Notes: a model not told the origin generated them from the letters alone. A DNA stretch of 29,569 bases from Microcaldota archaeon (GCA_027365215.1 DAHXNT010000002.1:1-29569); one strand, 5' to 3'. Counted from the first letter of the stretch, positions 8,042 through 16,167 are shown. Numbers and translations are program-made.

Positions 8042-8380
8042 ATGGAAATGCCAAATGGTGCTTCTAGTTCTAAGTCTAAGCACAAAAAACTAGTGACGCT
8101 CAAGCCTACTTACAAGGTAGTCAACATAGTCGCAAGCGCCGCCCTCGGTGTAGACCTAGATCTTATGGGTCTGGCGAAGATGTCGCACGACATAGACTAT
8201 GAGCCGGAGCAGTTCCCCGGAGCGATATTCAAGGTGCACGAGCCGAAATCTGCGATGCTTCTCTTCAAGAATGGAAAAATAATCTGCACAGGTGCGAGGA
8301 CGAAGGTCGACGTGAAGAGGGCTGTCGACCAGGTCGTAGAGCTCGTGAAAAAATACAACGGCGGCTCCTCAAGGAGATAA
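8042..8380 (+). CDS. tbp: Single-repeat TATA-binding protein homologue
   Basis: 112 aa from ATG 8042 (8048 also possible). Residues 24-105 form one TBP repeat. YKVVNIVASAALGVDLDL matches the first strand and helix of TBP. YEPEQFPGAIFKV, EPKSAMLLFKNGKIICTGA and the helix DVKRAVDQVVELVKKY match the rest. The two phenylalanines that kink TATA DNA are present (F58 in EQFPG and F75 in LLFKNG), as is the asparagine of the DNA-facing strand (N28). Normal archaeal TBPs have two such repeats in about 180-190 aa; here the frame stops after one, followed by a pilin gene with no second repeat in any frame. A functional protein would have to homodimerize. A basic Ser/Lys-rich tail of about 20 residues precedes the fold. 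The family call is secure; whether it is the general factor or a paralogue cannot be told from this window. Confidence 0.9.
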   Translation: MEMPNGASSSKSKHKKLVTLKPTYKVVNIVASAALGVDLDLMGLAKMSHDIDYEPEQFPGAIFKVHEPKSAMLLFKNGKIICTGARTKVDVKRAVDQVVELVKKYNGGSSRR

Positions 8381-8399
8381 TCCAGCCAGAAAGGGATAT

Positions 8400-8421
8400 A
8401 GAGTTTCCTTCTTATCTTTTA
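8400..8421 (+). terminator. T-rich end of the TBP transcript
   Basis: AGTTTCCTTCTTATCTTTTA follows the TBP stop by 20 nt and ends just before the next start. It fits an archaeal pyrimidine-rich terminator. Confidence 0.4.
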
Positions 8422-8429
8422 GCGATGAC

Positions 8430-9317
8430 ATGCGAAGCGTGAGCGGTGCAGTGCATTCCCAGTCCGCGATGGAATACCTCACGACGTACGGCTGGGCGAT
8501 ACTCGTAATCGCGGTAGTTCTCGCCGCGCTCTTCGAATTGGGTGTCTTCAACGCGAACAACCTGGGCCCAAGGGCGCAGCCGGGTTCGTGCCACATCTAC
8601 CGGCCCGACGGACCAGGCACTACCGCTTTCATCAGCGCGGAAGGGCTGTGCAACGGGGAACTGCCGGAATACACGGCATTATACAACCCTGGCGGATATT
8701 TCTGGGGAAATTTTAGCTCATTCGGGTCAAATACGGCGGTTTCCATAACTGAAAGTGGATGGGTAAAAACTACTGGCGGCGATCTATCAGTACTTGCAAT
8801 AGGGACAACCGTATACGGTAGTAATCCAGGTCAAGCAAGCTTCGACTCTTATGCAGACAACCAGCTGGAATACCACGGGTGCTACGATGACTATGGCGTA
8901 AATGTGGGCGGCAATCTCTATGATGGAAACTGGTATTTCGTGGCTATGACTTACTCTTCATCCACCGGGATTCTGACCATGTACGTAGATTCCAAAGCTG
9001 TATCAAACACTTGGGGCGCAAGCCAGAACCTGGGAAATAATGTTGTGTGGATAGGGAGGGACTTGTGCGATAAGTGGACCTCATTTGCTGGTAGCTACGA
9101 GGCAAACGTCCAACTGTACAACACTTCGCTTTCATCAAATAACATACAGGCATTATACTATGAGGGCATAGGCGGCGCGCCGATAAAGCTACAGAACCTC
9201 GTGGGATGGTGGCCGCTGAATGGAAACGCGCAGGACTATTCAGGAAACAACAACAACCTCAAACAAGGCGCCGTATCTTTCACGGGCTCGTGGACCAGCG
9301 GATACACGGCGCCTTGA
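8430..9317 (+). CDS. Class III signal-peptide (pilin-like) protein with LamG-like domain
   Basis: 295 aa. The N-terminus carries the archaeal prepilin/archaellin-type signal: a short polar leader, then SQSAMEYLTTYGW followed by a hydrophobic helix (AILVIAVVLAALFELG). Cleavage by an archaeal prepilin peptidase before or near the Q of QSAMEY is expected. The rest is a concanavalin A/LamG-type fold by motif: GNWYFVAMTYSSSTGILTMYVDSKAV, then VWIGRDL, ANVQLYNTSLSSNNIQALYYEG and the terminal LVGWWPLNGNAQDYSGNNNNL. LamG domains bind carbohydrates or other surface ligands, so this looks like a pilus-anchored adhesin. The middle (8700-9130) has a slightly more A+T-rich codon choice than its neighbours. 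The signal segment is nearly the same as that of the gene at 18739. Confidence 0.82.
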   Translation: MRSVSGAVHSQSAMEYLTTYGWAILVIAVVLAALFELGVFNANNLGPRAQPGSCHIYRPDGPGTTAFISAEGLCNGELPEYTALYNPGGYFWGNFSSFGSNTAVSITESGWVKTTGGDLSVLAIGTTVYGSNPGQASFDSYADNQLEYHGCYDDYGVNVGGNLYDGNWYFVAMTYSSSTGILTMYVDSKAVSNTWGASQNLGNNVVWIGRDLCDKWTSFAGSYEANVQLYNTSLSSNNIQALYYEGIGGAPIKLQNLVGWWPLNGNAQDYSGNNNNLKQGAVSFTGSWTSGYTAP

Positions 9318-9389
9318 ATTGGAGGATCGGACACTGGCGGATTTTAAATAATGTTTGATATTATTCTATTTAGAGTCTGATTTAGTCTA

Positions 9390-9401
9390 GTATAGGTATA
9401 G
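9390..9401 (+). promoter_or_regulatory. TATA box of the first MFS gene
   Basis: GTATAGGTATAG, with a centre about 26 nt upstream of the ATG at 9420, consistent with a leaderless mRNA. The segment 9318-9389 before it is A+T-rich and probably holds the end of the pilin transcript (ATTATTCTATTTAG). Confidence 0.4.
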
Positions 9402-9419
9402 TCCGAAATTAGGGTGTGC

Positions 9420-10715
9420 ATGGTGGATCAGTCCAACGGCGATAAGGCATCGCGAAGGAGGAATTGGTGGATGTATACGGTGCTGCCGTACCAGATGGCG
9501 TACGGGCCGATCTCCACAGTCATAGCGCTCTACATACTGTTCCTGCACGGCACAGTTATTGACGTGGCCTACGCGTCAACCCTTGGATATGCGATATCCA
9601 TACCTGCATCGGTTTTCTGGGGCAGGGCCATAGACACCTACAACAAGCGGCGCAGCTTCGTGATAATCTCGTTCGTTGGCCTGGCGCTCTCCCTGCTTGC
9701 GCTCTTCATGATCCGCAGCCTGATAGGTGCTATACTTATCTACGGCTTCATATCATTCATAATAGTAGCAAACGCGGCACCGTTCAACCTGCTCGTGATG
9801 GACAGCAGCGCGAAAGAGAAATGGGCCGAAGGGTTCTCGAAGCTGCAGATGCTAATGAGCCTTGGAGGCACCCTGGGTCTCGTATTTGCGTTCATAATCT
9901 CGAAATTCCTCCCGATCGATGAGCTCATACTGCTGCTTATTCCATTCTGCGTTTTGGCCATAGGTATGTCGTTCCTGATAACCGAGGAGCGCACGCTTGC
10001 AGTACGAACTGCGCTGCTGTCCGCACCGAAGGCGCTCGCCATGCGAATATTCACACATCCGCTGATATTGGGCAGGCTGCCTTCGGCCAAGGCGCTCGGG
10101 GATTTCCTAGCAGGACTGGTCCCATCCAGAATAGGGAAGAACTATCTCAGCATGTTCTATCTCGCCAGTGCGATATTCGCGTTCGGGGGAGTGCTGTTCA
10201 ACACATCATACCCAGCAGGGCTCAAGGAGTTCGGGCTTCAGAACTTTGCGATATTCGGGATAGTGCTCGCGGGTTACATGATGCAGACGCTCGTGTTCGG
10301 CATTTCGGGCAAGATGGTGGAGAGGAGGGAGGAGACAGGGATAGCGACTGAGTCGCTGGCGATTAGGTCTGTCATGTATTTCCTGATAGCAATACTGTTC
10401 GTGGTGTTCGGCAGGACAACTAACGCGCTGCTCAACGCCATCTTATACGCTGCCGGTGCAGGCCTCGCATACGCTGTTTTCTACACAGTGTCAAATGTCA
10501 TGCTGTTCGAAGCTATAGGGAACGTGAAGAGGGGCATGAAGATAGGGATATACAGCAGCATGATAGGCTTAGGCTCAATACTCGGCGCGCTCGTATCCGG
10601 ATATGCATCGTTTTACATCGGATACTGGTTCACGTTCGTGCTGGCCGGAGTTGCTACTGCAGCTACTGCAGCGCTGTTCCACAAACTGAAGACGATTAGA
10701 ACTGTTGCAGCATAG
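9420..10715 (+). CDS. Major facilitator superfamily transporter
   Basis: 431 aa with about 12 transmembrane segments in two halves separated by a central loop near residue 225. The first loop has a recognizable but divergent MFS motif A (GRAIDTYNKRRSF after TM2). ATG 9420 is preferred to GTG 9414 because of the TATA spacing. The C-terminal half ends in a short basic tail. The family moves small solutes with ions; the substrate is not evident. It stands as a single gene behind its own promoter, with a tiny zinc-ribbon gene next on the same strand. Confidence 0.8.
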   Translation: MVDQSNGDKASRRRNWWMYTVLPYQMAYGPISTVIALYILFLHGTVIDVAYASTLGYAISIPASVFWGRAIDTYNKRRSFVIISFVGLALSLLALFMIRSLIGAILIYGFISFIIVANAAPFNLLVMDSSAKEKWAEGFSKLQMLMSLGGTLGLVFAFIISKFLPIDELILLLIPFCVLAIGMSFLITEERTLAVRTALLSAPKALAMRIFTHPLILGRLPSAKALGDFLAGLVPSRIGKNYLSMFYLASAIFAFGGVLFNTSYPAGLKEFGLQNFAIFGIVLAGYMMQTLVFGISGKMVERREETGIATESLAIRSVMYFLIAILFVVFGRTTNALLNAILYAAGAGLAYAVFYTVSNVMLFEAIGNVKRGMKIGIYSSMIGLGSILGALVSGYASFYIGYWFTFVLAGVATAATAALFHKLKTIRTVAA

Positions 10716-10769
10716 TGACATTCGCCTGAGAACGAAATTTAATACTTTTCTGCGATTTTATATGGGGGC

Positions 10770-10901
10770 ATGGAAGAGGATTCGGAGCGCGTTGTCTGTC
10801 CGGTGTGCGGGCACACCATGGTGCGGATACAGGCGTGCCACCTCAGGTGCATGAACTGCGGGGCGGAGCTGGACTGCTCTGACAAGGGCCCATTCTGGTA
10901 A
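10770..10901 (+). CDS. 43-aa zinc-ribbon protein
   Basis: The reading frame runs from ATG 10770 to TAA 10901. The sequence has two zinc knuckles, CPVCG and CMNCG, about 14 residues apart, plus an extra cysteine and histidine between them (QACHLRC) and a final CSDKGPFW. This is a rubredoxin/zinc-ribbon spacing and fills almost the whole protein. A TATA-like element (TTTAATACT) about 25 nt upstream suggests leaderless expression. Small free-standing zinc ribbons are common in archaea, often with unknown roles in nucleic-acid binding. Function not known. Confidence 0.72.
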   Translation: MEEDSERVVCPVCGHTMVRIQACHLRCMNCGAELDCSDKGPFW

Positions 10902-10970
10902 ACGCTGGCGGCAGAAGTAATTAATATTTGATTAGCTATATTACGGTATAGTTGATGGATGAGATGAGGG

Positions 10971-11165
10971 ATGAATGTGGAAGAGGGTGGTCTGGTGAAG
11001 CACGAGGAGAAGATCGAGCACATGCTCAAGGAGCTAGAGGGCCGCATTGGCAGGATAGACAAGCTGGCGAAGGACGGGCTGCCAAAGCACGTCGACAGGG
11101 AGAAGCTCGAGAAGGCGTACGAGAGCATGAGGCAGTACTCGCTCAGGTTCGCGAGGAAGAAGTGA
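10971..11165 (+). CDS. Small charged, probably coiled-coil protein
   Basis: 64 aa, very rich in K, E and R, predicted to be almost all helix (HEEKIEHMLKELEGRIGRIDKLAK, then HVDREKLEKAYESMRQYSLRF). I do not recognise a family. The ATG at 10971 follows a TATA-like stretch (AGCTATATTACGG, near 10937) by the expected distance; GTG 10995 is an alternative with GAGGGTGGT in front. Codon use resembles its neighbours, which supports it being expressed. Confidence 0.55.
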   Translation: MNVEEGGLVKHEEKIEHMLKELEGRIGRIDKLAKDGLPKHVDREKLEKAYESMRQYSLRFARKK

Positions 11166-11311
11166 GCATCGCCGGCTCTTGGCGCCTTATTCTTAGTTCT
11201 TATCCTTAGTCCTTAGTGTTTCATATGAATGGCGATTAACGCTAAGCACTGCACCCATATGCTCTGCTTTTAAACTTTTCCATACAAGCTTAATTGTGAT
11301 GGTGAGTTCAA

Positions 11312-12517
11312 ATGGCAGGAAACTGGGGTAAATTAGCTCCGTACTTGTTCCTATTGTTCACAATAGGATTCGGTTGGTTCATATTGTCGCCATTGGTGCC
11401 GGGTATTCTGAGCACGTTCGGGGTTGGCCTTTCGCTAGGCGTGCTTCTGATATCGCTCTATGGGTACACGATGGTTGTGGTTGGGTTGCTGGCCGGATGG
11501 CTGTCTGCGAAGTTCACGGTCAAGGCGGCCCTGTACTCCGCTGCGATAATATCTTTCGTAGGGCTTCTGGGTCGAGCGCTCTCACCCAACTACAGCGTGC
11601 TGTTCTTCTTCCAGATAATAGCCGCGTTAGCGTATCCATTGGCGATGGCGCCCGTAGGAAGCGTGGCCGGGTCGCTGTTCAAGGATAAGTCGCATACTGT
11701 CATAGGCGTAAGCGTCGGTCTTCTGTTCCTTGGAATGGCTGCAGGATCGTTCGTGGGGCCGAGCATATTCTCCGCATACGGCCTGTACGGCGCATTCTGG
11801 GTGACTGTGATACTCGCGGCAATAGCTGCGATATGGACATTCTTCGGAATACGCGGATACCCGACGTTCTACAAGGGCAGGTCGCTGCACGGAACGTTCA
11901 AGGTCGGAATGATAAAGAACTGGTACGTAGGCCTAATCATATCGTCGGCTTCGGTGATGTTCGGAGGCATAGCGGCCGAGGTGCTGATTGCAGGGCACAT
12001 ATCCGCGGCGACGGCCATAGAATTCGCCGGGCTCTTCGGAGGGCTCGCCTTCCTCGGCTCGGCAATAGGCGCGATAGTACTGCCGCCATTGTTCGAGAAG
12101 TACAAGCAGATAAGAGTAGGCCTCGTGTCAACGTCGCTCCTCTCATTCGTCTTTGTCTTCACGATGGCGTACTTCCTGCCGTTCATGCCGATACTAGGAC
12201 TGCTTGCGGTCGCGTACTTCCTGTTCGGGTTCTTCGGGAACGCGTTCTGGTCAATGGCTATGGCCTCGACGACCAACTACGTCAGCGATCCGGCAAAGGC
12301 CGGTTTCGCTACGTCGATGTACAGCGTAGCTACCAATCTGGGAGTGGCGTTCGTGCCGGTCCTGCTTGGCCCGCTGTTCCTCGTCCACGCGTACAGCGCA
12401 GTAGCCATAGTGGCTGTGATGGAATTCATAGGATTCCTGCTGGCGTTCACTCTTAAGGTGAACCCAGTCAGGGCCGTGAAGGCGGCCGCGAAGAGGAGAC
12501 GCAGGAGAAGGAAGTAA
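11312..12517 (+). CDS. Major facilitator superfamily transporter
   Basis: 401 aa, 12 predicted transmembrane segments with the two-fold MFS layout. Features include GWLSAKFTVKAAL in the first intracellular loop (motif A position) and PVGSVAGSLFKDKSHTVIG in the TM4-5 region. It ends in an Arg/Lys tail (AAKRRRRRRK), which should be cytoplasmic. GGTGAG lies 5 nt before ATG 11312 and a box (CTTTTAAACTT) near 11273 is the likely promoter. The 145 bp before it contain CTTAG repeats and the near-palindrome CTTAGTGTT / AACGCTAAG (about 11213-11246), a possible operator. It is a paralogue in fold, not closely similar in sequence, to the MFS gene at 9420. Substrate unknown. Confidence 0.8.
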   Translation: MAGNWGKLAPYLFLLFTIGFGWFILSPLVPGILSTFGVGLSLGVLLISLYGYTMVVVGLLAGWLSAKFTVKAALYSAAIISFVGLLGRALSPNYSVLFFFQIIAALAYPLAMAPVGSVAGSLFKDKSHTVIGVSVGLLFLGMAAGSFVGPSIFSAYGLYGAFWVTVILAAIAAIWTFFGIRGYPTFYKGRSLHGTFKVGMIKNWYVGLIISSASVMFGGIAAEVLIAGHISAATAIEFAGLFGGLAFLGSAIGAIVLPPLFEKYKQIRVGLVSTSLLSFVFVFTMAYFLPFMPILGLLAVAYFLFGFFGNAFWSMAMASTTNYVSDPAKAGFATSMYSVATNLGVAFVPVLLGPLFLVHAYSAVAIVAVMEFIGFLLAFTLKVNPVRAVKAAAKRRRRRRK

Positions 12518-12524
12518 GGTTCCC

Positions 12525-12546
12525 TTCTCCTTTTTATTTTTTATTT
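12525..12546 (+). terminator. Oligo-T terminator of the second MFS gene
   Basis: The plus strand has T5 A T6 A T3 directly behind the stop at 12517, a strong archaeal U-run terminator. It abuts the convergent aroE gene. Confidence 0.65.
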
Positions 12547-13494
12547 CACGCTTTTTTTGTTCTTTTGCCTTCCCTGAGAGAGGAGTCTATCGCTGACGAC
12601 ATCTCCCGCACCGGAGCATTTGTTCCAGTGAACAGCCTGAACGCCACGACGCCCTGATAGAGCAGCAGGTCCTTCCCTGTGACCACCTTGCAGCCCAGAG
12701 CCCTTGCATCCCTCACCCAGCCTGTTGTTCAGCGGGACGTAGTTTGCGTCGAACACTACCATGTCCTTCCTGAGGAGGCGCTTCGGGACCGGAGTAGAGG
12801 TTGCGTTCTCGAGCGTTATATTAGTGGCGTTGGCGACGATATCGGCATCCTCGAGCGCGTGCGCAAGGTTCGCATCGTCCAGTTTCATGGCCCTTATCCC
12901 ATTGCCTCCGCGCAGCTTCTCCGCATCCCTCTTCACCCCCAATGCCTTTGCAAGATGCCTGTTCAGTATGGTTATGCGTGGGTTCCTGGCACTTTCAAGT
13001 ATCTCAAAGACGAACGCCCTCGCTGCACCGCCAGCGCCGAGTATGACGAAGCTCTTGCCATCCACACTTGTCACTCTTCTTATCGCCTCCATGAAGCCAG
13101 GTGCGTCGGTATTGTAGCCGGTAAGCGTGCCGTTCCTGTTTATAATGGTGTTGACCGCGCCTATAGCCTTCGCAACGGGGTCTATCCTGTCTATGTATTT
13201 CATCACTTCAAGCTTGTGAGGGCTTGTAAGAGTCATTCCCTTCATTCCAGTGCCGCGCATCGCATCTATCGTAGCCTTGAGCGATTTGGGCGGCACGTCG
13301 AACGCCAGGAAGACCGCGTCCATGCCTAGCTTATTGAAAGCGGCGTTGTGCATGGCCGGCGAGAGCGAGTGGCGGGCAGGCATCCCTATTATGCAGAAGA
13401 GCTCTGTCTCGTTGCCGCTTATGCGCGCTGCCGAAAGGGCCGGACTCCCAATATATCGTATTCCAGTAGGCGTTGCGTTTCCTTTCCTAGTCAT
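12546..13494 (-). CDS. aroE: Shikimate dehydrogenase, frameshifted near its C-terminus
   Basis: The enzyme reduces 3-dehydroshikimate to shikimate with NADPH. The substrate pocket (GMPARHSLSPAMHNAAF), the catalytic lysine region (TLTSPHKLEVMKY), GAVNTI with GYNTDAPGF, and the nucleotide loop GAGGAARAF are all present. ATG 13494 overlaps the upstream stop as ATGA. After VPLNNRL (about 12720) the original frame continues with unrelated sequence to 12541. Dropping one G from the GGG at 12716-12718 instead gives VRDARALGCKVVTGKDLLLYQG then VVAFRLFTG, the expected AroE C-terminus, ending at 12546. So the gene carries a one-base insertion relative to a good family member, either real or a sequencing error. 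The coordinates given are for the repaired gene. The loss would remove the last helices that close over the cofactor. Confidence 0.87.
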
Positions 13495-14807
13495 ATTATT
13501 GCACCCTGCTCCTTCAGCTTTTCCTGCAGTTCCTTCACGGGCACGCCCTTGGCTGTCGTAGATTTGCTTATCGCGATGGAGGCGGCTACCGCGGCGGCAT
13601 GACCCATGGCCATCGCAGTGCCGGTTACCCTTGCGCTGGCTTGTGCGTCAAACTCTGCACTGAGGCACCTGCCTATTACGAAGAGATTGTCTACACCCTT
13701 TACCACTATGGAGCCGTAAGGTATGTGGTACCATGAATTGTCGCCGCCGCTGAGGTGCTCGTAAACCACACCTTTCACGGGATCGTGTATTTCCAAGGGG
13801 TGGCCGCATCTTGCTATCGCGTCGTCGAATCTCCTGTTGCCGAGCACATCGCTTCTGGTGAGCACGTACTCGCCGATCGCTCTCCTGGTCTCTCGCAGGC
13901 CTATAGAAGGCGCGGAGTCTATCAGGTAGGCGTTCTCAAAACCCTCGACTTCATCTATGAGGAAGTTGAGTGAAGAGACGGCTTGATGTCTGAGATCGTG
14001 CAGCGCTTTCGATATCTCCAGCGCATCCTTGAAGTCAGCTATCTTCACATGAGTGGCATTGCACACGAACTCGCCGGGCCTGACTGTGTTGAATAGGAAC
14101 TCCGAGTTTGAGTTCGGCAGGTAAAGCCTTCTCTCAGTCTTAGCCTTCTCGACAAGAGGGGGCAGTACCCTCAATCTCTCGATCCTGTCGCCGTTCAGCA
14201 CTACGCTCACGAGATCCTTGCGCTTGCCTGCAAATGATATGACCCTCTTTTCATCAACTCCTCCAAGCCTGAAAGGAAGCGTAGCTTCCTGATGCCAGCC
14301 CTCGCCCTCCTTGCCCTCGATGGCATTCCTTGTGCAGAAGTATGACATGTCTGCATCGCCCGACGAATCCACGAACATCTTGCTGCCCAAGCTCTTCTGG
14401 CCATCCTTTCCCTCGATGGTTATCGACACCACGTGGCCCTTCTCCACCTTCGCGCCTGTAGTAAGGCTGTTTATGTACACGTCTATTCCGTACTTCTTCA
14501 CTATCGAGTCCAGCGAGAGCTTCATCTCGTCGGGCCTGAAAGGTATGAAATTGTGGCTCTGGCCGTTGGTGCCCTTGTACGCCTTAAGATTCTCGACTAT
14601 CTCGTCGGCCACGCCGCCAACTATCTTCTCGGTACCGTCGTAAGTGTACATTCCAAGTATCGAGAGTACGTAGCCGTTCGTCCAGTTGCCGCCGAGCATG
14701 GAATGCCTCTCTACTACTGCGGTCTTCAGGCCGTTCTTCGCCGCGGCCACGGCTGCGCCAACGCCGGCTGGTCCGCCGCCTACTATCACAATGTCGTAAT
14801 CTGCCAA
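13491..14807 (-). CDS. FAD-dependent oxidoreductase (FAD_oxidored/PF12831-like)
   Basis: 438 aa. The N-terminal dinucleotide motif GGGPAGVGAAVAAAKNG with the acidic end VVERHSMLGGNWTNG is the FAD-binding Rossmann fold; FVDSSGDADMSYF around residue 170 and the late GVDNLFVIGRCLSAEFDAQASARVTGTAMAMGHAAA (flavin-contacting end) are typical of this family. The start is TTG 14807, preceded by GGTGAGTGA, a good ribosome binding site; no ATG fits better. The stop overlaps the aroE ATG, so the two are translationally coupled. The substrate is unknown. The pairing with a shikimate-pathway dehydrogenase suggests a cyclic or aromatic-type substrate, but only by association. Confidence 0.83.
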   Translation of the reverse strand: MADYDIVIVGGGPAGVGAAVAAAKNGLKTAVVERHSMLGGNWTNGYVLSILGMYTYDGTEKIVGGVADEIVENLKAYKGTNGQSHNFIPFRPDEMKLSLDSIVKKYGIDVYINSLTTGAKVEKGHVVSITIEGKDGQKSLGSKMFVDSSGDADMSYFCTRNAIEGKEGEGWHQEATLPFRLGGVDEKRVISFAGKRKDLVSVVLNGDRIERLRVLPPLVEKAKTERRLYLPNSNSEFLFNTVRPGEFVCNATHVKIADFKDALEISKALHDLRHQAVSSLNFLIDEVEGFENAYLIDSAPSIGLRETRRAIGEYVLTRSDVLGNRRFDDAIARCGHPLEIHDPVKGVVYEHLSGGDNSWYHIPYGSIVVKGVDNLFVIGRCLSAEFDAQASARVTGTAMAMGHAAAVAASIAISKSTTAKGVPVKELQEKLKEQGAII

Positions 14808-14926
14808 TCACTCACCAGATAACCATTGCATAGGAAATTAGAAATTGCTTTTGGCGCAGGATCGTATGAGAGTGCGGAGGCGCAAGGAAGTTATACCCTG
14901 ACTTCTACTCTCTTCCTGATGATTCC

Positions 14927-15178
14927 ATGCCTGTTAAGAAAAAGGTCGGGGAATTCGGGGGCAGTTTCGTGAAGCAGATATCTGCGCTCATGACGGCGGC
15001 GTTCGGCCTGGTCGCGGCGCTCGCGTGGAACGGCGCCATACAGGCGATATTCAAGGAGGCGTTCGGCACGTCCAGCGAGGTTGTGCCTATGTTGGTATAC
15101 GCGATAGTGGTTACTGGCATAGCGGTGGTGGTCATGGTGTTGATCGCATACTTCAGCAACAAGATCGGCGCCAAGTGA
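14927..15178 (+). CDS. DUF5654-like small membrane protein
   Basis: 83 aa with two transmembrane helices, FVKQISALMTAAFGLVAALAW and a second from about residue 52 (VVPMLVYAIVVTGIAVVVMVL). The short basic N-terminus and the conserved ISALMTAAFGLVAALAWN segment match the archaeal DUF5654 family. A TATA-like box (GTTATACCC, near 14893) lies about 30 nt ahead of the ATG. Function of the family is unknown to me. It is flanked by convergent DUF655 and divergent FAD oxidoreductase genes. Confidence 0.75.
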   Translation: MPVKKKVGEFGGSFVKQISALMTAAFGLVAALAWNGAIQAIFKEAFGTSSEVVPMLVYAIVVTGIAVVVMVLIAYFSNKIGAK

Positions 15179-15206
15179 GCCTGCATGGCATGCGCGCTTT
15201 CAAGAA

Positions 15207-15800
15207 TCAGCCGTAGCTGCCGAACCTGCGCTCGTGCTCCCTCTTGAAGAAGGGCTTCGTGAAAAGGTAGAAGCGCTGCGTGCCTCCAAGCTCCGATATT
15301 ATCCTGTCGACAATCAGCTTCATCGGGTCCTGGAGCAGCGGCACCCTTTTGGATATGTCTTCGAAGCTCTCGAAGGGCTTCTCGTTCCTTGCGGCGATTA
15401 TTGACTGTAGGTGCTTCTTGCCTATGCCTGGCAGGAGCTCCAGCGAATGCTCTCGTATGTTCAGCGGGCCTGCCTTGTTGAAGAACTCCACGAACCTCTG
15501 CTCGTGCTCCTTCACTATCTCGTTGAGAACGATGGGCAGCTCGCCCTTGGCGGCCTGCGTCAGCTCGTCATACGACACGCGAGATTTTATGAGGGCGATC
15601 TTGTCACGCTCCTCCACGCCTATGTAGACCCGCTCCTTCGCAGCCATCGCCACGCCGGGCTTCGGCGCTGCCTCGAGAAGGGTGAACCATTCCTCGCCTA
15701 TCAGCTGCGCGAGAGGCTCGGGCCTGTTTGAGAAGGACTTTCCAGTAAGCATGAAGTCAAGAACTCTTGCGTAATCCTCTTTTCTGCTTGTACTGAGCAT
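15207..15800 (-). CDS. DUF655 putative RNA-binding protein
   Basis: 197 aa. Residues about 45-85 form a small beta domain (VAMAAKERVYIGVEERDKIALIKSRVSYDEL) and residues 110-160 contain a helix-hairpin-helix (LNIREHSLELLPGIGKKHLQSIIAARNEKPFESFEDI), as in archaeal DUF655. The ATG at 15800 is preceded by AGAGGGAAAGAG. It follows rpoF by 22 nt in the order seen in many archaea. The family is thought to bind nucleic acid and is associated with ribosome and transcription genes; its exact job is not established. Confidence 0.86.
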   Translation of the reverse strand: MLSTSRKEDYARVLDFMLTGKSFSNRPEPLAQLIGEEWFTLLEAAPKPGVAMAAKERVYIGVEERDKIALIKSRVSYDELTQAAKGELPIVLNEIVKEHEQRFVEFFNKAGPLNIREHSLELLPGIGKKHLQSIIAARNEKPFESFEDISKRVPLLQDPMKLIVDRIISELGGTQRFYLFTKPFFKREHERRFGSYG

Positions 15801-15822
15801 ATCTCTTTCCCTCTGTATACTT

Positions 15823-16167
15823 TCATGCTACCCCTTTCTCCTTCAAGCCGAACACTGCGGCGATCTTGGCGACCTCCTCGTCGCTGAACGCCTTCTTCTC
15901 CCTGGATATTATCTGCCTTACAGTTGAGGCGTGAGGCGGGTTGATGTCAAGCAGCTTTATTATCGTGACGCTGTCGAGAAGGCCTAGCCCCTCGAGCGCC
16001 TTACTGAGCTTGTCGTACTTGGCCTTGTCCATGGCGAACCCCTCCGCGTGCTCCTTCGCTAGCTGCTGCTCGTATATGAGCTCGTTGTCCTTTCCCCTCT
16101 TCTCTATTATCTCGAATGCATCTCTTACGGATACGGGCTTCGATTCCAGTACGTTCCTTCCTATCAT
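15823..16167 (-). CDS. rpoF: DNA-directed RNA polymerase subunit Rpo4 (RpoF, Rpb4)
   Basis: 114 aa, normal for archaeal subunit F. The segments IGRNVLESKPVSVRDAFEIIEKRG, ELIYEQQLAKEHAEGFA, LLDSVTIIKLLDINPPHASTVRQII and the C-terminal FSDEEVAKIAAVFGL follow the family pattern. It forms the polymerase stalk with Rpo7, which is not in this window. ATG 16167 has a clear AGGATTGAT ribosome site; the TTG at 16176 is less likely. The promoter is probably one of the AT-rich boxes around 16225-16250 on the minus strand. Co-transcribed with DUF655. Confidence 0.88.
   Translation of the reverse strand: MIGRNVLESKPVSVRDAFEIIEKRGKDNELIYEQQLAKEHAEGFAMDKAKYDKLSKALEGLGLLDSVTIIKLLDINPPHASTVRQIISREKKAFSDEEVAKIAAVFGLKEKGVA

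Noticed and set aside
11833..12456. Second frame inside the MFS gene
   Set aside because: Arg-rich shadow without resemblance to any family; the MFS frame has regular transmembrane segments.
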